DNA of 64,000 bases from Psychrosphaera sp. B3R10 (GCF_018861025.1 NZ_JAHKQH010000026.1:335118-399117); one strand, 5' to 3'. Counted from the first letter of the stretch, positions 9,914 to 19,445 are shown. The notes: generated by a model from the sequence alone, not told the origin. Program-made: numbers and translations.

Positions 9914-10762
9914 TTATTTAGATAAATTTGTGTAATAGTCATCCAAGTGATGCTCACCAGTTTTAGGGGCAACCATATCCATTGACAATACAGTGAGAAA
10001 AAACTCAATTGGCCCGTAGGTTTTTGAACTTAGCGCTAAACGTATAAATCCAAGAATCGACCTACGCATCCACTCTGGCACATAGCTTATTTTTATAGGC
10101 TTACCGACCGCATTAAATGCCATGGTTGCGATTTCATTGTGAGTTAAAATATCTGGGCCTCCCACTAATACATCTTGCTCGGACGCGCTAATTGCACTGA
10201 CACATACCTTTGCTAAATCAGCCCCATGAATAGGATTTGTTTTCTGTTTACCGTCTTTAAACAAATACACCCTGCCTTGCTGCGCCATTTTATGAAACTC
10301 TCCTAAATCGGAAAAAAAGCCATTTGGACGAATCACACAATAGTCCAAACCCGATTGTTGCAATACCGCTACAAACGCTTCTTTTGCCTCACAAATTTTT
10401 AACTCTGTTAGCTTTTCGCCATTCAGTGCAGATACGTAAATGAATTTTTTGACCCCTGACTTTTTTGCTTCCAGCAAGATATTCAAATTCGCCTGGTAAT
10501 CAACATCGTAATAAGTTTGACCGTCACGCTGCTTTGTAATGCCGATAGTGGTAATAACCACATCAATGCCATCTAAGGCGCCATCTAGTTCTTCACTTTC
10601 TGTAACATCAAGCGTAACAACCTCATTAGATGAAATTGCTAAGCTTGTTAGTTTGGCTTTATTTCTAACCAATAATCGAGTCCAATAGCCTTGTGATGTT
10701 AACTCACGAGCAATGTAACTACCAAGGTATCCTGTGCTACCCGCCAGTGCGACTTTTGTCAT
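9914..10762 (-). CDS. NAD(P)-binding atypical SDR / NmrA-like oxidoreductase
   Basis: A roughly 282-residue soluble protein that opens with the Rossmann motif AGSTGYLGSYIA near its N-terminus. It continues with VVTLDVTESEEL and ALDGIDVVITTIG, and has YVSALNG, as in atypical short-chain dehydrogenases that bind NAD(P)H and act as reductases or redox sensors. The remainder (CVIRPNGFFSDL, PIHGADLAKVCV) matches the same family. The substrate cannot be predicted. I chose the ATG at 10762, because the ATG four codons earlier (10774) overlaps the GGAGAG ribosome-binding sequence that would serve the second start. The gene lies 122 bp downstream of the alpha/beta hydrolase gene on the same strand, so co-transcription is possible. 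Confidence 0.85.
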   Translation of the reverse strand: MTKVALAGSTGYLGSYIARELTSQGYWTRLLVRNKAKLTSLAISSNEVVTLDVTESEELDGALDGIDVVITTIGITKQRDGQTYYDVDYQANLNILLEAKKSGVKKFIYVSALNGEKLTELKICEAKEAFVAVLQQSGLDYCVIRPNGFFSDLGEFHKMAQQGRVYLFKDGKQKTNPIHGADLAKVCVSAISASEQDVLVGGPDILTHNEIATMAFNAVGKPIKISYVPEWMRRSILGFIRLALSSKTYGPIEFFLTVLSMDMVAPKTGEHHLDDYYTNLSK

Positions 10763-10884
10763 TTTTCTCTCCATTTTTCTTGTCGTTTTTTATCTTAATT
10801 TTTAATCAAATTTTCTTCATAGCCAATAAACTCAACTGCCTTGCTTGTCGCAAAACTCGTCACGATTTAAAAACTGGTTACAGC

Positions 10885-11922
10885 TTAGTGCTTGGTTTTT
10901 TGAAACCATTTGCCAATTAGGTCAAATGCCTGTGGTGATTCGTAAACACCATTGTGGTCCACGTCGGGAATTAAATAGGTTTCACCATGACTGTTTTCCG
11001 CTACAAATTCAGGGTAATTAGCGGCGTTAAACACTTCATCATTTTCACCAACAACCACAACCAAAGGCGCTTGTATGGCTTGCAATGCAACATCCGACGT
11101 ATTTGGTCTGATCGGTTGCGCCGACATAATCGAACGGTATGAATAGATCATAGGCGGATAACTGAATTTAAATGTCAGTACCGCGTTGTGGTCCAAACTG
11201 TGACTGCCAATGGTATTTAGCATGATGAGCCCAATGAACCGTTTAAGGTCAAAAACAACCAGTGCGTTTTCTGGATCATTATTTTCGGTATTTGAGCTTT
11301 TACGTTCTGTTGGTCCTTCCCCCATATTGGGTGCAAATAAAATATAGCCAGCGGGTATTACTTTAGATTTTTTAAGGGCATACCTTAACGCAATGCCACC
11401 GCCCATTGAGTGACCAGCTATATATATTTTGTCGGTTTTAAACCTACTTTTTATTGCAGATAACATGGCCAACAAATCATCTTCATATTGACCTATATAA
11501 TCCAAATCAAAGGGCCGCCCATGCGATTTTCCATGCCCCCTTAAATCTGGTGTTATTACACTGGCACCTGTTGCTTTAGCCAACATTCTTGCGGATTCGA
11601 CTAAGGTTTCTGAGGTTGCTGCCACACCATGTAAAAAGACAATAATTTGCTCAGGATCTTGTTGGATATAACGGGAATATAATGTATCTCCATTACCGAC
11701 TGGCAAGTGCAGCACAGCTTCATTGGGAAATTCGTTATCAAGCAGCGATCCCTCTTTTGGTAATGTTTTGTGCAGTTTTTGTGGCGCGCTCAAAGTGAAC
11801 TCATTTGCGGCACCAAACACGATTAACAAAAAAGCAATTGCGAGGTAAATGGCTAATATCGCGCCCATAATTGTCGTGCTTTTACCAATAAATCGAATCA
11901 ACTTGTTTGGTTGAACTTGCAT
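10885..11922 (-). CDS. Membrane-anchored alpha/beta hydrolase (monoglyceride-lipase-like)
   Basis: The 345-residue protein has one N-terminal membrane segment (about 15-38) followed by a serine hydrolase fold: HGVAATSE (oxyanion region), DLRGHGKS, then the nucleophile elbow GHSMGG, a late VVGENDEVF carrying the acid, and VDHNGVY carrying the catalytic His. The DLRGHGKSHG segment is typical of the lysophospholipase/monoglyceride lipase branch, but no substrate can be assigned. It is probably exported and membrane-tethered. The start at 11922 has a strong GGAG/AAGGG sequence upstream. A near-perfect copy of the local 16-bp palindrome sits about 80 bp before the start, so it probably belongs to the same regulon as the outer-membrane barrel (26890) and the S41 lipoprotein (33460). 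Confidence 0.87.
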   Translation of the reverse strand: MQVQPNKLIRFIGKSTTIMGAILAIYLAIAFLLIVFGAANEFTLSAPQKLHKTLPKEGSLLDNEFPNEAVLHLPVGNGDTLYSRYIQQDPEQIIVFLHGVAATSETLVESARMLAKATGASVITPDLRGHGKSHGRPFDLDYIGQYEDDLLAMLSAIKSRFKTDKIYIAGHSMGGGIALRYALKKSKVIPAGYILFAPNMGEGPTERKSSNTENNDPENALVVFDLKRFIGLIMLNTIGSHSLDHNAVLTFKFSYPPMIYSYRSIMSAQPIRPNTSDVALQAIQAPLVVVVGENDEVFNAANYPEFVAENSHGETYLIPDVDHNGVYESPQAFDLIGKWFQKTKH

Positions 11923-11994
11923 ACCCTTCTCCTCATTTTCCTAGCTTGAATTAATTCGCTCAGTTAATGTTAATGAGTTCCGCTGACAAATGAG

Positions 11995-12010
11995 TCACAT
12001 GATGATGTGA
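11995..12010. promoter_or_regulatory. Near-perfect copy of the TCACATCATGATGTGA operator
   Basis: TCACATGATGATGTGA differs from the perfect 16-bp palindrome found at 27511, 33328 and 35081 by one base. Its centre is about 80 bp upstream of the alpha/beta hydrolase start at 11922. Read on the minus strand it begins AATCACATCAT, the same half that is best conserved in the other copies. Confidence 0.65.
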
Positions 12011-12040
12011 TTAAAGCCAGTTCTATTAATGTGAGTGTGC

Positions 12041-12094
12041 TTGATGTTTGATGTTTGATGTTTGATGTTTGATGTTTGATGTTTGATGTTTGAT
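12041..12094. repeat. Heptanucleotide tandem repeat (TTGATGT)n
   Basis: Seven perfect copies of TTGATGT plus a partial eighth (TTGAT). It lies in the 307-bp gap between the serine hydrolase stop (12230) and the alpha/beta hydrolase start (11922), about 30 bp from the operator copy at 11995. The gap otherwise holds only the hairpin at 12098 and the hydrolase promoter. A seven-base unit can change copy number by slippage. Confidence 0.95.
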
Positions 12095-12097
12095 AAA

Positions 12098-12116
12098 GCG
12101 ACACAACTGTTGTCGC
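12098..12116 (-). terminator. Weak candidate terminator after the serine hydrolase gene
   Basis: A 6-bp stem GCGACA/TGTCGC with a 7-base loop lies about 115 bp beyond the stop of the serine hydrolase gene; on the minus strand it is followed by TTTATC. Short stem and weak T run, so low confidence. Confidence 0.35.
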
Positions 12117-12229
12117 TCTAAAAAGGTTAGACTTCCGTCATAACCAGCCTTTGCAAAATGATAAAGAGTTCGATTATAAAAACAGGAAGACCGACATCCA
12201 TTGTCAGTCAAAGCCAGTAGTTAACACAC

Positions 12230-13582
12230 TTATGAAATTTTTCTATACATTCGTCCACCGGTTAATAAATAACTGGACGGCTTCTCGATTAAGAACATGA
12301 TGTTTCTAGCTGGCTCGTTTTCACCACTAAAACAAACAAACACATTATCCTTCACATGGTTTAATTCAAGTTCAAATACCCCACCGGAAACATTAGGGAA
12401 TTGACAAAGCAATTTATTTTCTTGCTCATAGATTTCTATTTGACTACCAATACTGGCATAACTGCCAACATATTGTGAAAGGTCAACGTTCCCTTTAGAA
12501 GGACTTAAATCTGGTTCTCGTTTTTCATTTGTCAAAGCGTCTAAAAGAATATTCTCCAACTCTATATACAACATCGCGCTAGGGCTATTGGTAAGTAACG
12601 ACATAATCAAACCTTGTTCTGGGTATACCGCTAAATACGCAAGTTGCCCAATTGTCGCGCCTGTGTGTCCAAACATCGTTCGCTCGGGACGGTTTACTAA
12701 ATACCAACCTAGACCCCACTCGGTTATCCCACTGCCGATATTTGGCAAGACATATTGTTTTTGTTGCATTTCCGCCACCGAGTCGGGCGATAGTATTTCG
12801 ATATCTTGTTTCTTCAAACCGGAATTTAAGTGAAACTTCGCAAAAGTTAACAAGTCTCTTGCGGACATAGACAACACGGTTCCCGCTGGTGCATGACTTA
12901 AAGGCAAGTAACATTTTGGCGCGACTTGTAATTCACCACCAAGTTCCTCATTTGGAATATGACCTACAGCACCACGAAACCTTAACATTTCTGTCGGTTC
13001 AGAAGTTGATTCGGTTAGTCCTAAAGGTTTGAGTATTTTATCTTCGATGACTTTCGCCCACGGTTGACCCGTTACAACCTCAATGATCCGCCCAGCTAAA
13101 GTAAAACCGGTATTGCAATATGAAAGATATTCGCCAACATTGTGCAATTGCGGCAATAGGTAGCAGCGGTCGATAAGTTTCTCTACAGTGGGTTGAAACG
13201 GATCATCCTCAGGGAAAAAGTCCCCTTCCATACCACTGGTATGACACAATAAATTTCTAATCGTAATTGTTTTTGTCGCAACAGCGTCAGCCACCTTAAA
13301 TCGAGGTAAATAATCGATAACACAATCGTCTAAATTCACCTTCCCTTCGTCGACAAGTTGCATCATCGCAGTCGTTGTAAACACTTTAGAAATAGAACCA
13401 ATCTGAAACAACGAGTCATCTGTTGCCGCAACTTGGGTATTTTTGTTTAAAACGCCTGAAGATGCAGTCTTAACTTTATCCTGATGCATCACTGCCACTG
13501 TTGCTCCAACCACGTTGTACTTAATCCGCAGTTGCTCTAATAAAGTATCGAGATCTAATCTGTCCAATAGTGTATGGCTCAT
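12230..13582 (-). CDS. Class-C beta-lactamase-fold serine hydrolase (MlrB/D-aminopeptidase-like)
   Basis: A 450-residue serine hydrolase of the AmpC/DD-peptidase fold. The three motifs are visible: Ser63-Ile-Ser-Lys66 in QIGSISK, Tyr155-Cys-Asn157 in YCNTGF, and His306-Thr-Gly308 replacing the usual KTG. The last 100 residues form a small beta domain seen in D-aminopeptidase-like and esterase-like members. There is no obvious signal peptide, so it is probably cytoplasmic. It starts 10 bp after the stop of the M81 peptidase gene with an AGGA site, so the two are co-transcribed. Paired with an M81 peptidase and an MFS gene it recalls MlrB, the beta-lactamase-fold enzyme that cuts linear microcystin; a D-amino-acid peptidase or esterase role is the broader possibility. 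Confidence 0.87.
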   Translation of the reverse strand: MSHTLLDRLDLDTLLEQLRIKYNVVGATVAVMHQDKVKTASSGVLNKNTQVAATDDSLFQIGSISKVFTTTAMMQLVDEGKVNLDDCVIDYLPRFKVADAVATKTITIRNLLCHTSGMEGDFFPEDDPFQPTVEKLIDRCYLLPQLHNVGEYLSYCNTGFTLAGRIIEVVTGQPWAKVIEDKILKPLGLTESTSEPTEMLRFRGAVGHIPNEELGGELQVAPKCYLPLSHAPAGTVLSMSARDLLTFAKFHLNSGLKKQDIEILSPDSVAEMQQKQYVLPNIGSGITEWGLGWYLVNRPERTMFGHTGATIGQLAYLAVYPEQGLIMSLLTNSPSAMLYIELENILLDALTNEKREPDLSPSKGNVDLSQYVGSYASIGSQIEIYEQENKLLCQFPNVSGGVFELELNHVKDNVFVCFSGENEPARNIMFLIEKPSSYLLTGGRMYRKIS

Positions 13583-13592
13583 TATTATGTTC

Positions 13593-15095
13593 CTAAAGGT
13601 GGTTAGTTAAAGTGTCTGCCTGGTTAGCAATATGAGGGTTTTGACACCATGGGTATTTAAATTCAGTATTGGTCACCTTGTATGGAATTAATTTAACATT
13701 TGGCGTAATTGCTCCAAATGCACTCATATAGATGATTTCGTTACTAATTTTTGAAAATGATGAATAAAAATGCTGAGTAGACTTTGGAATAATGACTTTG
13801 TAATTACTTGCAACTAATCCAAAGTAATCTAGAAAATCGGGAGAGAAACATTGGCTTCTTTTTGACGACAGGATTAAATCAATACCATTGACTCTTAACA
13901 CTACAACGTCACCAATATTTTGTACAAAGTCTTCATTTTCCAATTGCGGAAATGTATGAATATAATTTTCAGCGATACCAATAACCTTAGCAAGGATATC
14001 AACAGGTTGGCCAGAATGCGCACTCATTTTACCACCAACTCGGACTTGGATTTTACTGCCAACACCGGCAATTTTGGCCACCTTTATAACTTCAGGGTCA
14101 TATATAAAAGCAATTAATGCAGTCTGAATATTATGATCAATAAGCCATTTGAGAGCGAATGTCGAATCAGAGGGTGCACCACCGCCAGGGTTGTCGGATT
14201 GGTCGGCGACTACCACAGGAAAATTATCACTCTTAGTAGCCTTTAGCAGCGCCTCATTTAGTGGGATAGAATCAAATTTAACCTGCTCTCTTAATGCAAA
14301 AAATTTCATACCAAACTGCATGGCAATAGACTCTGCTAGTTGATAATCGTTATTTGTGATCACTAACATTTTGATGCCGCTATCTGGCGTATCTCCCCAT
14401 GGAAAACCATGCATCAATGTCATCGATAAGACGAGTTCAGTCGCCTCCTCGGCATACATTTGTGATACAAATAAACGCATACAATCCGAAGTTGTCGGGA
14501 AGATACCAATCATTTTGCAATCAAATATTGCCATCGTTGGTTTAATCAACCGTCGCTTGGCCTTAACTGCGAGATGGAAAACTTCTTCTGCACGCTCGTT
14601 AATATCGGTATGGGGGTACTCTTTTAAACCAACAATAATATCAGCATGATCCAACATGCTTTGGCTAATATGCCCATGCAAATCCAACTCAATCGCGATA
14701 ACAACTTTGTCTCCTACCAGTACCCTAATTTTACTTAATAGGTCGCCTTCACAATCTGGATAACCTTCAGCGACCATGGCACCATGTAGATCTAACAGGA
14801 TGATATCCAACGTTTTTGTTTCTGCTATTCTAAATAGCAACTCATCGCGCATCGACTCATAAACTGAACGAACTATTACACCAGACGGCTCAGCAAGCGC
14901 TAATAAACCAAAATGATGTTTATAGTTATACTCCTCACACAAACTTCGCCACACAGACACAGGCCCTTTGCCATCAACAATGTATGGGTCAGCCAGAAAT
15001 TGATCATTTGTAAGATAAACAAAGTCGTCAATTCCCGTAGGTAGAGGAGAAAAGGTATTGGATTCTGTATTTAGACAGGCAGTAAAAATATTCAT
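13593..15095 (-). CDS. M81-family metallopeptidase (MlrC-like)
   Basis: The 500-residue protein matches the M81/MlrC family along its length: MNIFTACLNTESNTFSPL at the N-terminus, DLHGAM at 102-107, DLHGH at 138-142, YPHTD at 160-164, and DNPGGGAPSDST in the C-terminal half. The His and Asp residues of the DLHG and YPHTD motifs are the likely zinc ligands. The founding member, MlrC of Sphingomonas, hydrolyses the microcystin-derived tetrapeptide at the Adda-isoGlu bond, so members are thought to act on unusual or D-residue-containing peptide bonds. No signal peptide is visible, so it is cytoplasmic. The start has GGAG upstream. It leads a two-gene unit with the serine hydrolase. The previous unit in the same direction ends at the hairpin at 15371. 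Confidence 0.92.
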   Translation of the reverse strand: MNIFTACLNTESNTFSPLPTGIDDFVYLTNDQFLADPYIVDGKGPVSVWRSLCEEYNYKHHFGLLALAEPSGVIVRSVYESMRDELLFRIAETKTLDIILLDLHGAMVAEGYPDCEGDLLSKIRVLVGDKVVIAIELDLHGHISQSMLDHADIIVGLKEYPHTDINERAEEVFHLAVKAKRRLIKPTMAIFDCKMIGIFPTTSDCMRLFVSQMYAEEATELVLSMTLMHGFPWGDTPDSGIKMLVITNNDYQLAESIAMQFGMKFFALREQVKFDSIPLNEALLKATKSDNFPVVVADQSDNPGGGAPSDSTFALKWLIDHNIQTALIAFIYDPEVIKVAKIAGVGSKIQVRVGGKMSAHSGQPVDILAKVIGIAENYIHTFPQLENEDFVQNIGDVVVLRVNGIDLILSSKRSQCFSPDFLDYFGLVASNYKVIIPKSTQHFYSSFSKISNEIIYMSAFGAITPNVKLIPYKVTNTEFKYPWCQNPHIANQADTLTNHL

Positions 15096-15370
15096 ATTGT
15101 ACTGATCACTCCATCTTTAAGATTAGCGAAACGACTCACCGCAAGGCTATAAACAACGTCGTTGTGCCAACAAAAGCTATAACATTTGCTTTGAGAACAT
15201 CGTATGAATCTAGCTTTACACAAGTAATAAAAGGCTGTTCTACCTTTCATCACAAAGACTTAACGAATTATCACGGAAGACTTAAAAATTAGGTTTGAAG
15301 GTGCGTTTGGTTGTTTTCCTACGTTTATTTTTAATACTAATTTGGTAAAAGAGGTGTTTTAAATAAAAGT

Positions 15371-15398
15371 ACTAGAATGAAGGTTACCTCATTCTAGT
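15371..15398 (-). terminator. Terminator after the TonB-hydrolase-pepQ-MFS unit
   Basis: A perfect 10-bp stem ACTAGAATGA/TCATTCTAGT with an 8-base loop lies 27 bp past the MFS stop and is followed on the minus strand by ACTTTTATTT. The remainder of the 329-bp gap (15096-15370) should hold the promoter of the M81/serine hydrolase unit; no gene was seen there. Confidence 0.75.
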
Positions 15399-15424
15399 TA
15401 ATCGTATGGAAAGTAAGAGAATGT

Positions 15425-16723
15425 TTAATTTTCAAACTCTTGTTCAAGAGTTCTCGACGCTAAATAGAAAAACAATATGGATAAAGGTAAAAATAAAACG
15501 CTCGTTAACAGGGCCAGTCGTAACGCGTCATCGCCATAATAATTACTTAACACATCGCTTATCCCACCAATTATCATGGGGCCTAAGCCGCCACCAACCA
15601 ATGTTGCCAACATACCCAAAATTGCGATTCCTAGCGCTTTATTTGTCACCCCAGATATACCAAATACGAGGGCAAATATCGGTGGCGTCATTAGACCAAC
15701 TAAGGTACCGGAAACTCCTAGCATCCAGTAAACTAACGACAATGAACTAGAGATGTAAATGGCAACGGTTATGGGAATCAAGAGTATAATGACCAGTATT
15801 GGAAAATAGATATACCACTTAACATTTACTTTACCTATGAAGTTAGAAATAAGTCCGCCAAACAACATGCCTAAAACCCCACTTACGCCCATAACAAAAC
15901 CTAATGAGCCGCCAGCTTGCGCTAAGTCCAACTCAAAATGTCTAATTAAATAACTCATTGTCCATTGTCCACTTCCTTGGCCAAATACAGCAAAAACGGT
16001 GAAACCAATGATACAGTAGAAGAAACTATTTTTACTGAACAAAGTTCTGGAAGCAGACATAAACCCCTTGCCCAGTACCTCTGAAAAATTAGGAAAACGG
16101 CATACTTTTCTTGGTTCCTTCATTGTTAATCGAATCAATAGCGCCAACAAAATCCCAGGCGCACCCATTAAGACTAATGCATAGCGCCAGCCCCATTCGC
16201 CTGCAATAAAGGAACCGCCAGCTAAACCAACAACACTGCCAATTGTGCCGCCAATTAAAAATAACGAAATAGCCAAGCCACCACTTTTGGTGCTATACAG
16301 GTCGCTTAACATAGAGAGTGCCGCTGGGTGACCGCCGCCTTCTCCAATCCCCACACCAACTCGTGCTAAAAACATTTGCCAGTAATTTTGAGCTAACCCC
16401 GTAAGTACAGTCATAAAACTCCAAAACCCGACGGTCAGAGTTAAAAGCGTACGTCGGTTCCCTAGATCAGCCCACCGAGCGAAAGGCAACCCTAACGTCG
16501 CGTAAAACAATGAAAATGCCAGTCCCGATACAATTCCCAATTGCAGGTCGCTTAACATAAATTCGACTTTGATCGGTTCTAACAACGCCGAAAATACGGT
16601 TTTATCTATCGCATTAAATATCGAAACCATCACCAGAAGAAACAAAGCATAACGCTTATATCCTTGGCTAAAGGATAATTGAGCACTTTCAGTATCAGTA
16701 TGTGGTTGTTTAATAGTCGTCAT
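15425..16723 (-). CDS. MFS transporter (spinster/MlrD-like position)
   Basis: A 432-residue inner-membrane protein with about twelve hydrophobic segments. Visible family marks are the LGIVSGLAFSLFYATLGLPF region of helix 2 and ARWADLGNRRTLL in the loop between helices 2 and 3, the classical MFS D-x-x-N/G-R-R/K motif. It also has ARVGVGIGEGGGHPAA in helix 4. These fit the organic-anion/spinster-like branch of the superfamily. It overlaps the dipeptidase gene by ATGA, so the two are translationally coupled. Given its neighbours (TonB receptor, peptidases), import of peptides or amino-acid derivatives across the inner membrane is likely; the substrate itself is inference. It occupies the place that mlrD, also a transporter gene, has in microcystin-degradation loci. 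Confidence 0.88.
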   Translation of the reverse strand: MTTIKQPHTDTESAQLSFSQGYKRYALFLLVMVSIFNAIDKTVFSALLEPIKVEFMLSDLQLGIVSGLAFSLFYATLGLPFARWADLGNRRTLLTLTVGFWSFMTVLTGLAQNYWQMFLARVGVGIGEGGGHPAALSMLSDLYSTKSGGLAISLFLIGGTIGSVVGLAGGSFIAGEWGWRYALVLMGAPGILLALLIRLTMKEPRKVCRFPNFSEVLGKGFMSASRTLFSKNSFFYCIIGFTVFAVFGQGSGQWTMSYLIRHFELDLAQAGGSLGFVMGVSGVLGMLFGGLISNFIGKVNVKWYIYFPILVIILLIPITVAIYISSSLSLVYWMLGVSGTLVGLMTPPIFALVFGISGVTNKALGIAILGMLATLVGGGLGPMIIGGISDVLSNYYGDDALRLALLTSVLFLPLSILFFYLASRTLEQEFEN

Positions 16724-18096
16724 AATAAAACGTCCTGTAATTGATTTGTGGCATGTTGGCTAAAAGCCTGTCGAGTGAAGTTTTCTACGCCACTGGAACC
16801 GACTAAAATATTGTCTTCAATACGAACGCCACCAAAAGGTTTAAGTGCGTTAACTAAACGCCAATCAATGTCGTGTTTGTGTTGACCGGCAAATAATGAA
16901 CTCAGCAGTGAATCGATAAAATATACACCAGGCTCAATGGTAAACACTTGATCATTGGTTATTGCTCTACCCATCTTGATATTCTCATTTGATTCACTAA
17001 TATAAATTTGACCTTGGCTATTGGCAAACCGACCACCGACATCATGAACTTGTAATCCGATGAAATGTCCAATGGAATGAGGCATAAAATACCGTAATAA
17101 CCCATTTGCTAAAACCGACTCAACGGAAGATTTAATCACACCAAAATCAACTAACAATGTCGCCACTTGGGTAAACGCCGAAAGATTTAAGCTTTCAAAA
17201 TTAGCATGGTGTGCCACTTCATCAACTATGGATTGTTGGGTTACATCAAGGGCTGTAATTAACTCTGAAAATGGTTCAATGGAAAGTTGCTTAGCATCAC
17301 TAGGCACTTTGTTTTTAGCGGCATATGTGCGTGAAATATCAGCCTTATACGCATGATGCGTCGCCCCCGCATCTATTAATAAACTGCGGTTGCCGGGAGT
17401 GACTTGCCGTTCAAACTCTCCGTAATGCAAAATGGCTGCATGGGCATTCGTTGCAATCACACTTGGATAGGCTAATTCAAATTGAGACTGTTGACAGCCG
17501 CGACAAAATGCCAAATTGATTTCAAATTCGCTAGCGCCGCTATTAAATGCCTGTTCCGCTGCCACATGTCCATTTACGGACGTATGATTTGCCTGACGTA
17601 TGCATTCTTGTTCATATTGCGTTTTATTTGCCCGTTGCCAATCTATAGAATTAATTAACCTCGACGGATTGCGTTCTCCCAACGGCCAGTGACAAAAAAA
17701 GTCGGCTTGAGGTCCAACAAAAGCGACTCGACCAGTATTTGGAAAAAACTGTTTTGCCATTTCTCGCTGGTACATTTCAATTACATCAAATTGATTTAAC
17801 CAGTCTTCTGAGGGCAATTGTTGCTTCGATGTCCAAATATCACTTTGTAAAAACAAAAGAAGTTTTGGCTTTTTACCAATTGTATTCACAATCCAACAAT
17901 CAGGAATATTTAAAATAGGACACAGCAAGTTAAACTCTGAACTTGCTTTAAACGAATACGGGATATCATCTTTATAAGGGTATTCGGTCGTGCCACCAAA
18001 TAAAATTAAGTGCTCGAAACCAGCAGATGACTGCAGTTCGTCAAAACATTGCTTATAAGATTGAACATGCTCAATGAGCAAATTAGTGAGGGACAT
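16720..18096 (-). CDS. pepQ: M24B Xaa-Pro dipeptidase (PepQ-like prolidase)
   Basis: This 458-residue protein aligns well with E. coli PepQ (443 residues) from end to end, including VNGHVAAEQAF, ATNAHAAILHYG, LLIDAGATHHAYKADISRTY, FMPHSIGH, GLQVHDVGG, TIEPGVYFIDSLL and GGVRIEDN. The five expected metal ligands are present: Asp242, Asp253, His344, Glu388 and Glu427. PepQ cleaves dipeptides with a C-terminal proline and some phosphotriesters. The N-terminal domain is more divergent than the catalytic domain, so this may be a specialised paralogue rather than the housekeeping copy. It overlaps the upstream hydrolase gene by 14 bp and the MFS gene by 4 bp, placing it in the middle of the TonB-led unit. 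Confidence 0.92.
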   Translation of the reverse strand: MSLTNLLIEHVQSYKQCFDELQSSAGFEHLILFGGTTEYPYKDDIPYSFKASSEFNLLCPILNIPDCWIVNTIGKKPKLLLFLQSDIWTSKQQLPSEDWLNQFDVIEMYQREMAKQFFPNTGRVAFVGPQADFFCHWPLGERNPSRLINSIDWQRANKTQYEQECIRQANHTSVNGHVAAEQAFNSGASEFEINLAFCRGCQQSQFELAYPSVIATNAHAAILHYGEFERQVTPGNRSLLIDAGATHHAYKADISRTYAAKNKVPSDAKQLSIEPFSELITALDVTQQSIVDEVAHHANFESLNLSAFTQVATLLVDFGVIKSSVESVLANGLLRYFMPHSIGHFIGLQVHDVGGRFANSQGQIYISESNENIKMGRAITNDQVFTIEPGVYFIDSLLSSLFAGQHKHDIDWRLVNALKPFGGVRIEDNILVGSSGVENFTRQAFSQHATNQLQDVLL

Positions 18097-19432
18097 TTTT
18101 GTGTTTCCCCTTTCGAATTTTGTTACTGTCTATTGCGCTTGCAGCATTGCGAATATGCGCACCGTCTAGCCAGTCAAGTTCAGGATAGTGATAACTTGAA
18201 ACCTGATTTTTTGGCGACTTTATTGCTTCGCTCGGTAAATGCTGCGCCAAAAAGGCTGAGGTTAATTCATTAATAATTTGAACTGTTTTCTCACCTTCTA
18301 GGGGGCCTAACATAAAAAGAGAACGCAGTATTTTTCCTTGTAATAGTGCCCAATCAGAAAAGTCATTATGTGCAGCGCCATTAATAACAGCTCGAATTAC
18401 ATTTGGGTTATTGCCAGTGTTGTCATAGGTTTCATAATGAAAGTCGTTAAACCCACCAGGACTTTTTAATTTAATGGCGTTAGAGTGTAACATTAGCAGT
18501 GGCGTCGCAATGTTTGTATCCATCAACTCAGTCCCCACCTGCCCACCATCAAGGTTTACTACAGCTTTAACTCTCGCATCTTGATGCCCGAAAGTCGCAC
18601 TTGCGGAACCGCCAAATGACATGCCAACTGCGGCAATATGATTAAAATCGGCAAATTGGCTGAATGCGCAATGTGCATCATCCGCCCCCCCACTTTCAAC
18701 AAAATCTAACGCAGCCTTTATATTATCTACCCACTGTGCCTCTAAGACTTTAGCTTCCTCTACGCTGGACCAGATTCGAGTAAACTGTTCTCGCTGAACT
18801 AAGGATGGCGCGTTAATCAGTGGAAGAACCGCGTTAAATAACTTGCCTGTTTGCATCAATTGAGCAGCGGCTTGATCCATCGTCACTACCTCGCCATTAT
18901 TTAACTTAGCAACACCGCAGTGCCCAACATGGGCGACAGAAATAACAATATAGCCACAACTCGCAAGATGTTCACATAACTGGGTATTGCTATTGTTTAA
19001 TTGCCCAAACCCATGGGAAAAAACCACCACTGGCCGTGTTTTAGGGGCCGATTTCAACAATGGCGTATTTTCGTAAGACCATGTTGTCGAGTTGGTCATT
19101 TGTGGCAGCAGTTTTTCCGGCAGACCTAGCGCGGCTGCCAACTCCGATTTGATCTCCGCCAATTCAGCAGATTTAAACAGAGGCGTTCGAAAATGGCCGT
19201 CAACTGACGCCGCTGGATACCATAGTTTTAATGGTAAAAAAGGCGTTTGATTTGACTGATTTGAGGACTGTTCTGACAGGTTGACCTGCACATTCTTTAA
19301 CCCAACTCGATAAGGCCCCACCGGGCTAGGTCGTTTAACAACCGGGAAAACCAATTGGGGGGCCACCTTAGCCGCGCCGATAACAATCGGCGCGATAAGT
19401 TTTTGGATCAAGATATTGCTTTTTAAACTCAT
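18083..19432 (-). CDS. Alpha/beta hydrolase, PAF-acetylhydrolase-like
   Basis: About 449 residues, with an N-terminal hydrophobic stretch (IAPIVIGAAKVAPQLVFPVV) that may be a membrane anchor or export signal. The catalytic core has VVFSHGFGQL (oxyanion hole), GMSFGGSAS (nucleophile Ser in G-x-S-x-G), VNLDGGQ (near the acid) and AAHNDFSDW (catalytic His). This layout is typical of platelet-activating-factor acetylhydrolase-like and dienelactone-hydrolase-like esterases. The substrate is unknown; an ester or amide in the compound taken up by the TonB receptor is a reasonable guess. I place the start at 19432, 13 bp after the receptor stop and preceded by GAGGTTAGGA, rather than at 19477 inside the receptor gene. 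The 3' end overlaps pepQ by 14 bp. Confidence 0.85.
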   Translation of the reverse strand: MSLKSNILIQKLIAPIVIGAAKVAPQLVFPVVKRPSPVGPYRVGLKNVQVNLSEQSSNQSNQTPFLPLKLWYPAASVDGHFRTPLFKSAELAEIKSELAAALGLPEKLLPQMTNSTTWSYENTPLLKSAPKTRPVVVFSHGFGQLNNSNTQLCEHLASCGYIVISVAHVGHCGVAKLNNGEVVTMDQAAAQLMQTGKLFNAVLPLINAPSLVQREQFTRIWSSVEEAKVLEAQWVDNIKAALDFVESGGADDAHCAFSQFADFNHIAAVGMSFGGSASATFGHQDARVKAVVNLDGGQVGTELMDTNIATPLLMLHSNAIKLKSPGGFNDFHYETYDNTGNNPNVIRAVINGAAHNDFSDWALLQGKILRSLFMLGPLEGEKTVQIINELTSAFLAQHLPSEAIKSPKNQVSSYHYPELDWLDGAHIRNAASAIDSNKIRKGKHKNVPH

Positions 19433-19445
19433 CTGATTCCTAACC

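Noticed and set aside
12026..12211. A 61-codon minus-strand ORF
   Set aside because: Half of it is the translation of the heptanucleotide repeat (SNIKHQT repeats); no ribosome-binding site or family features.
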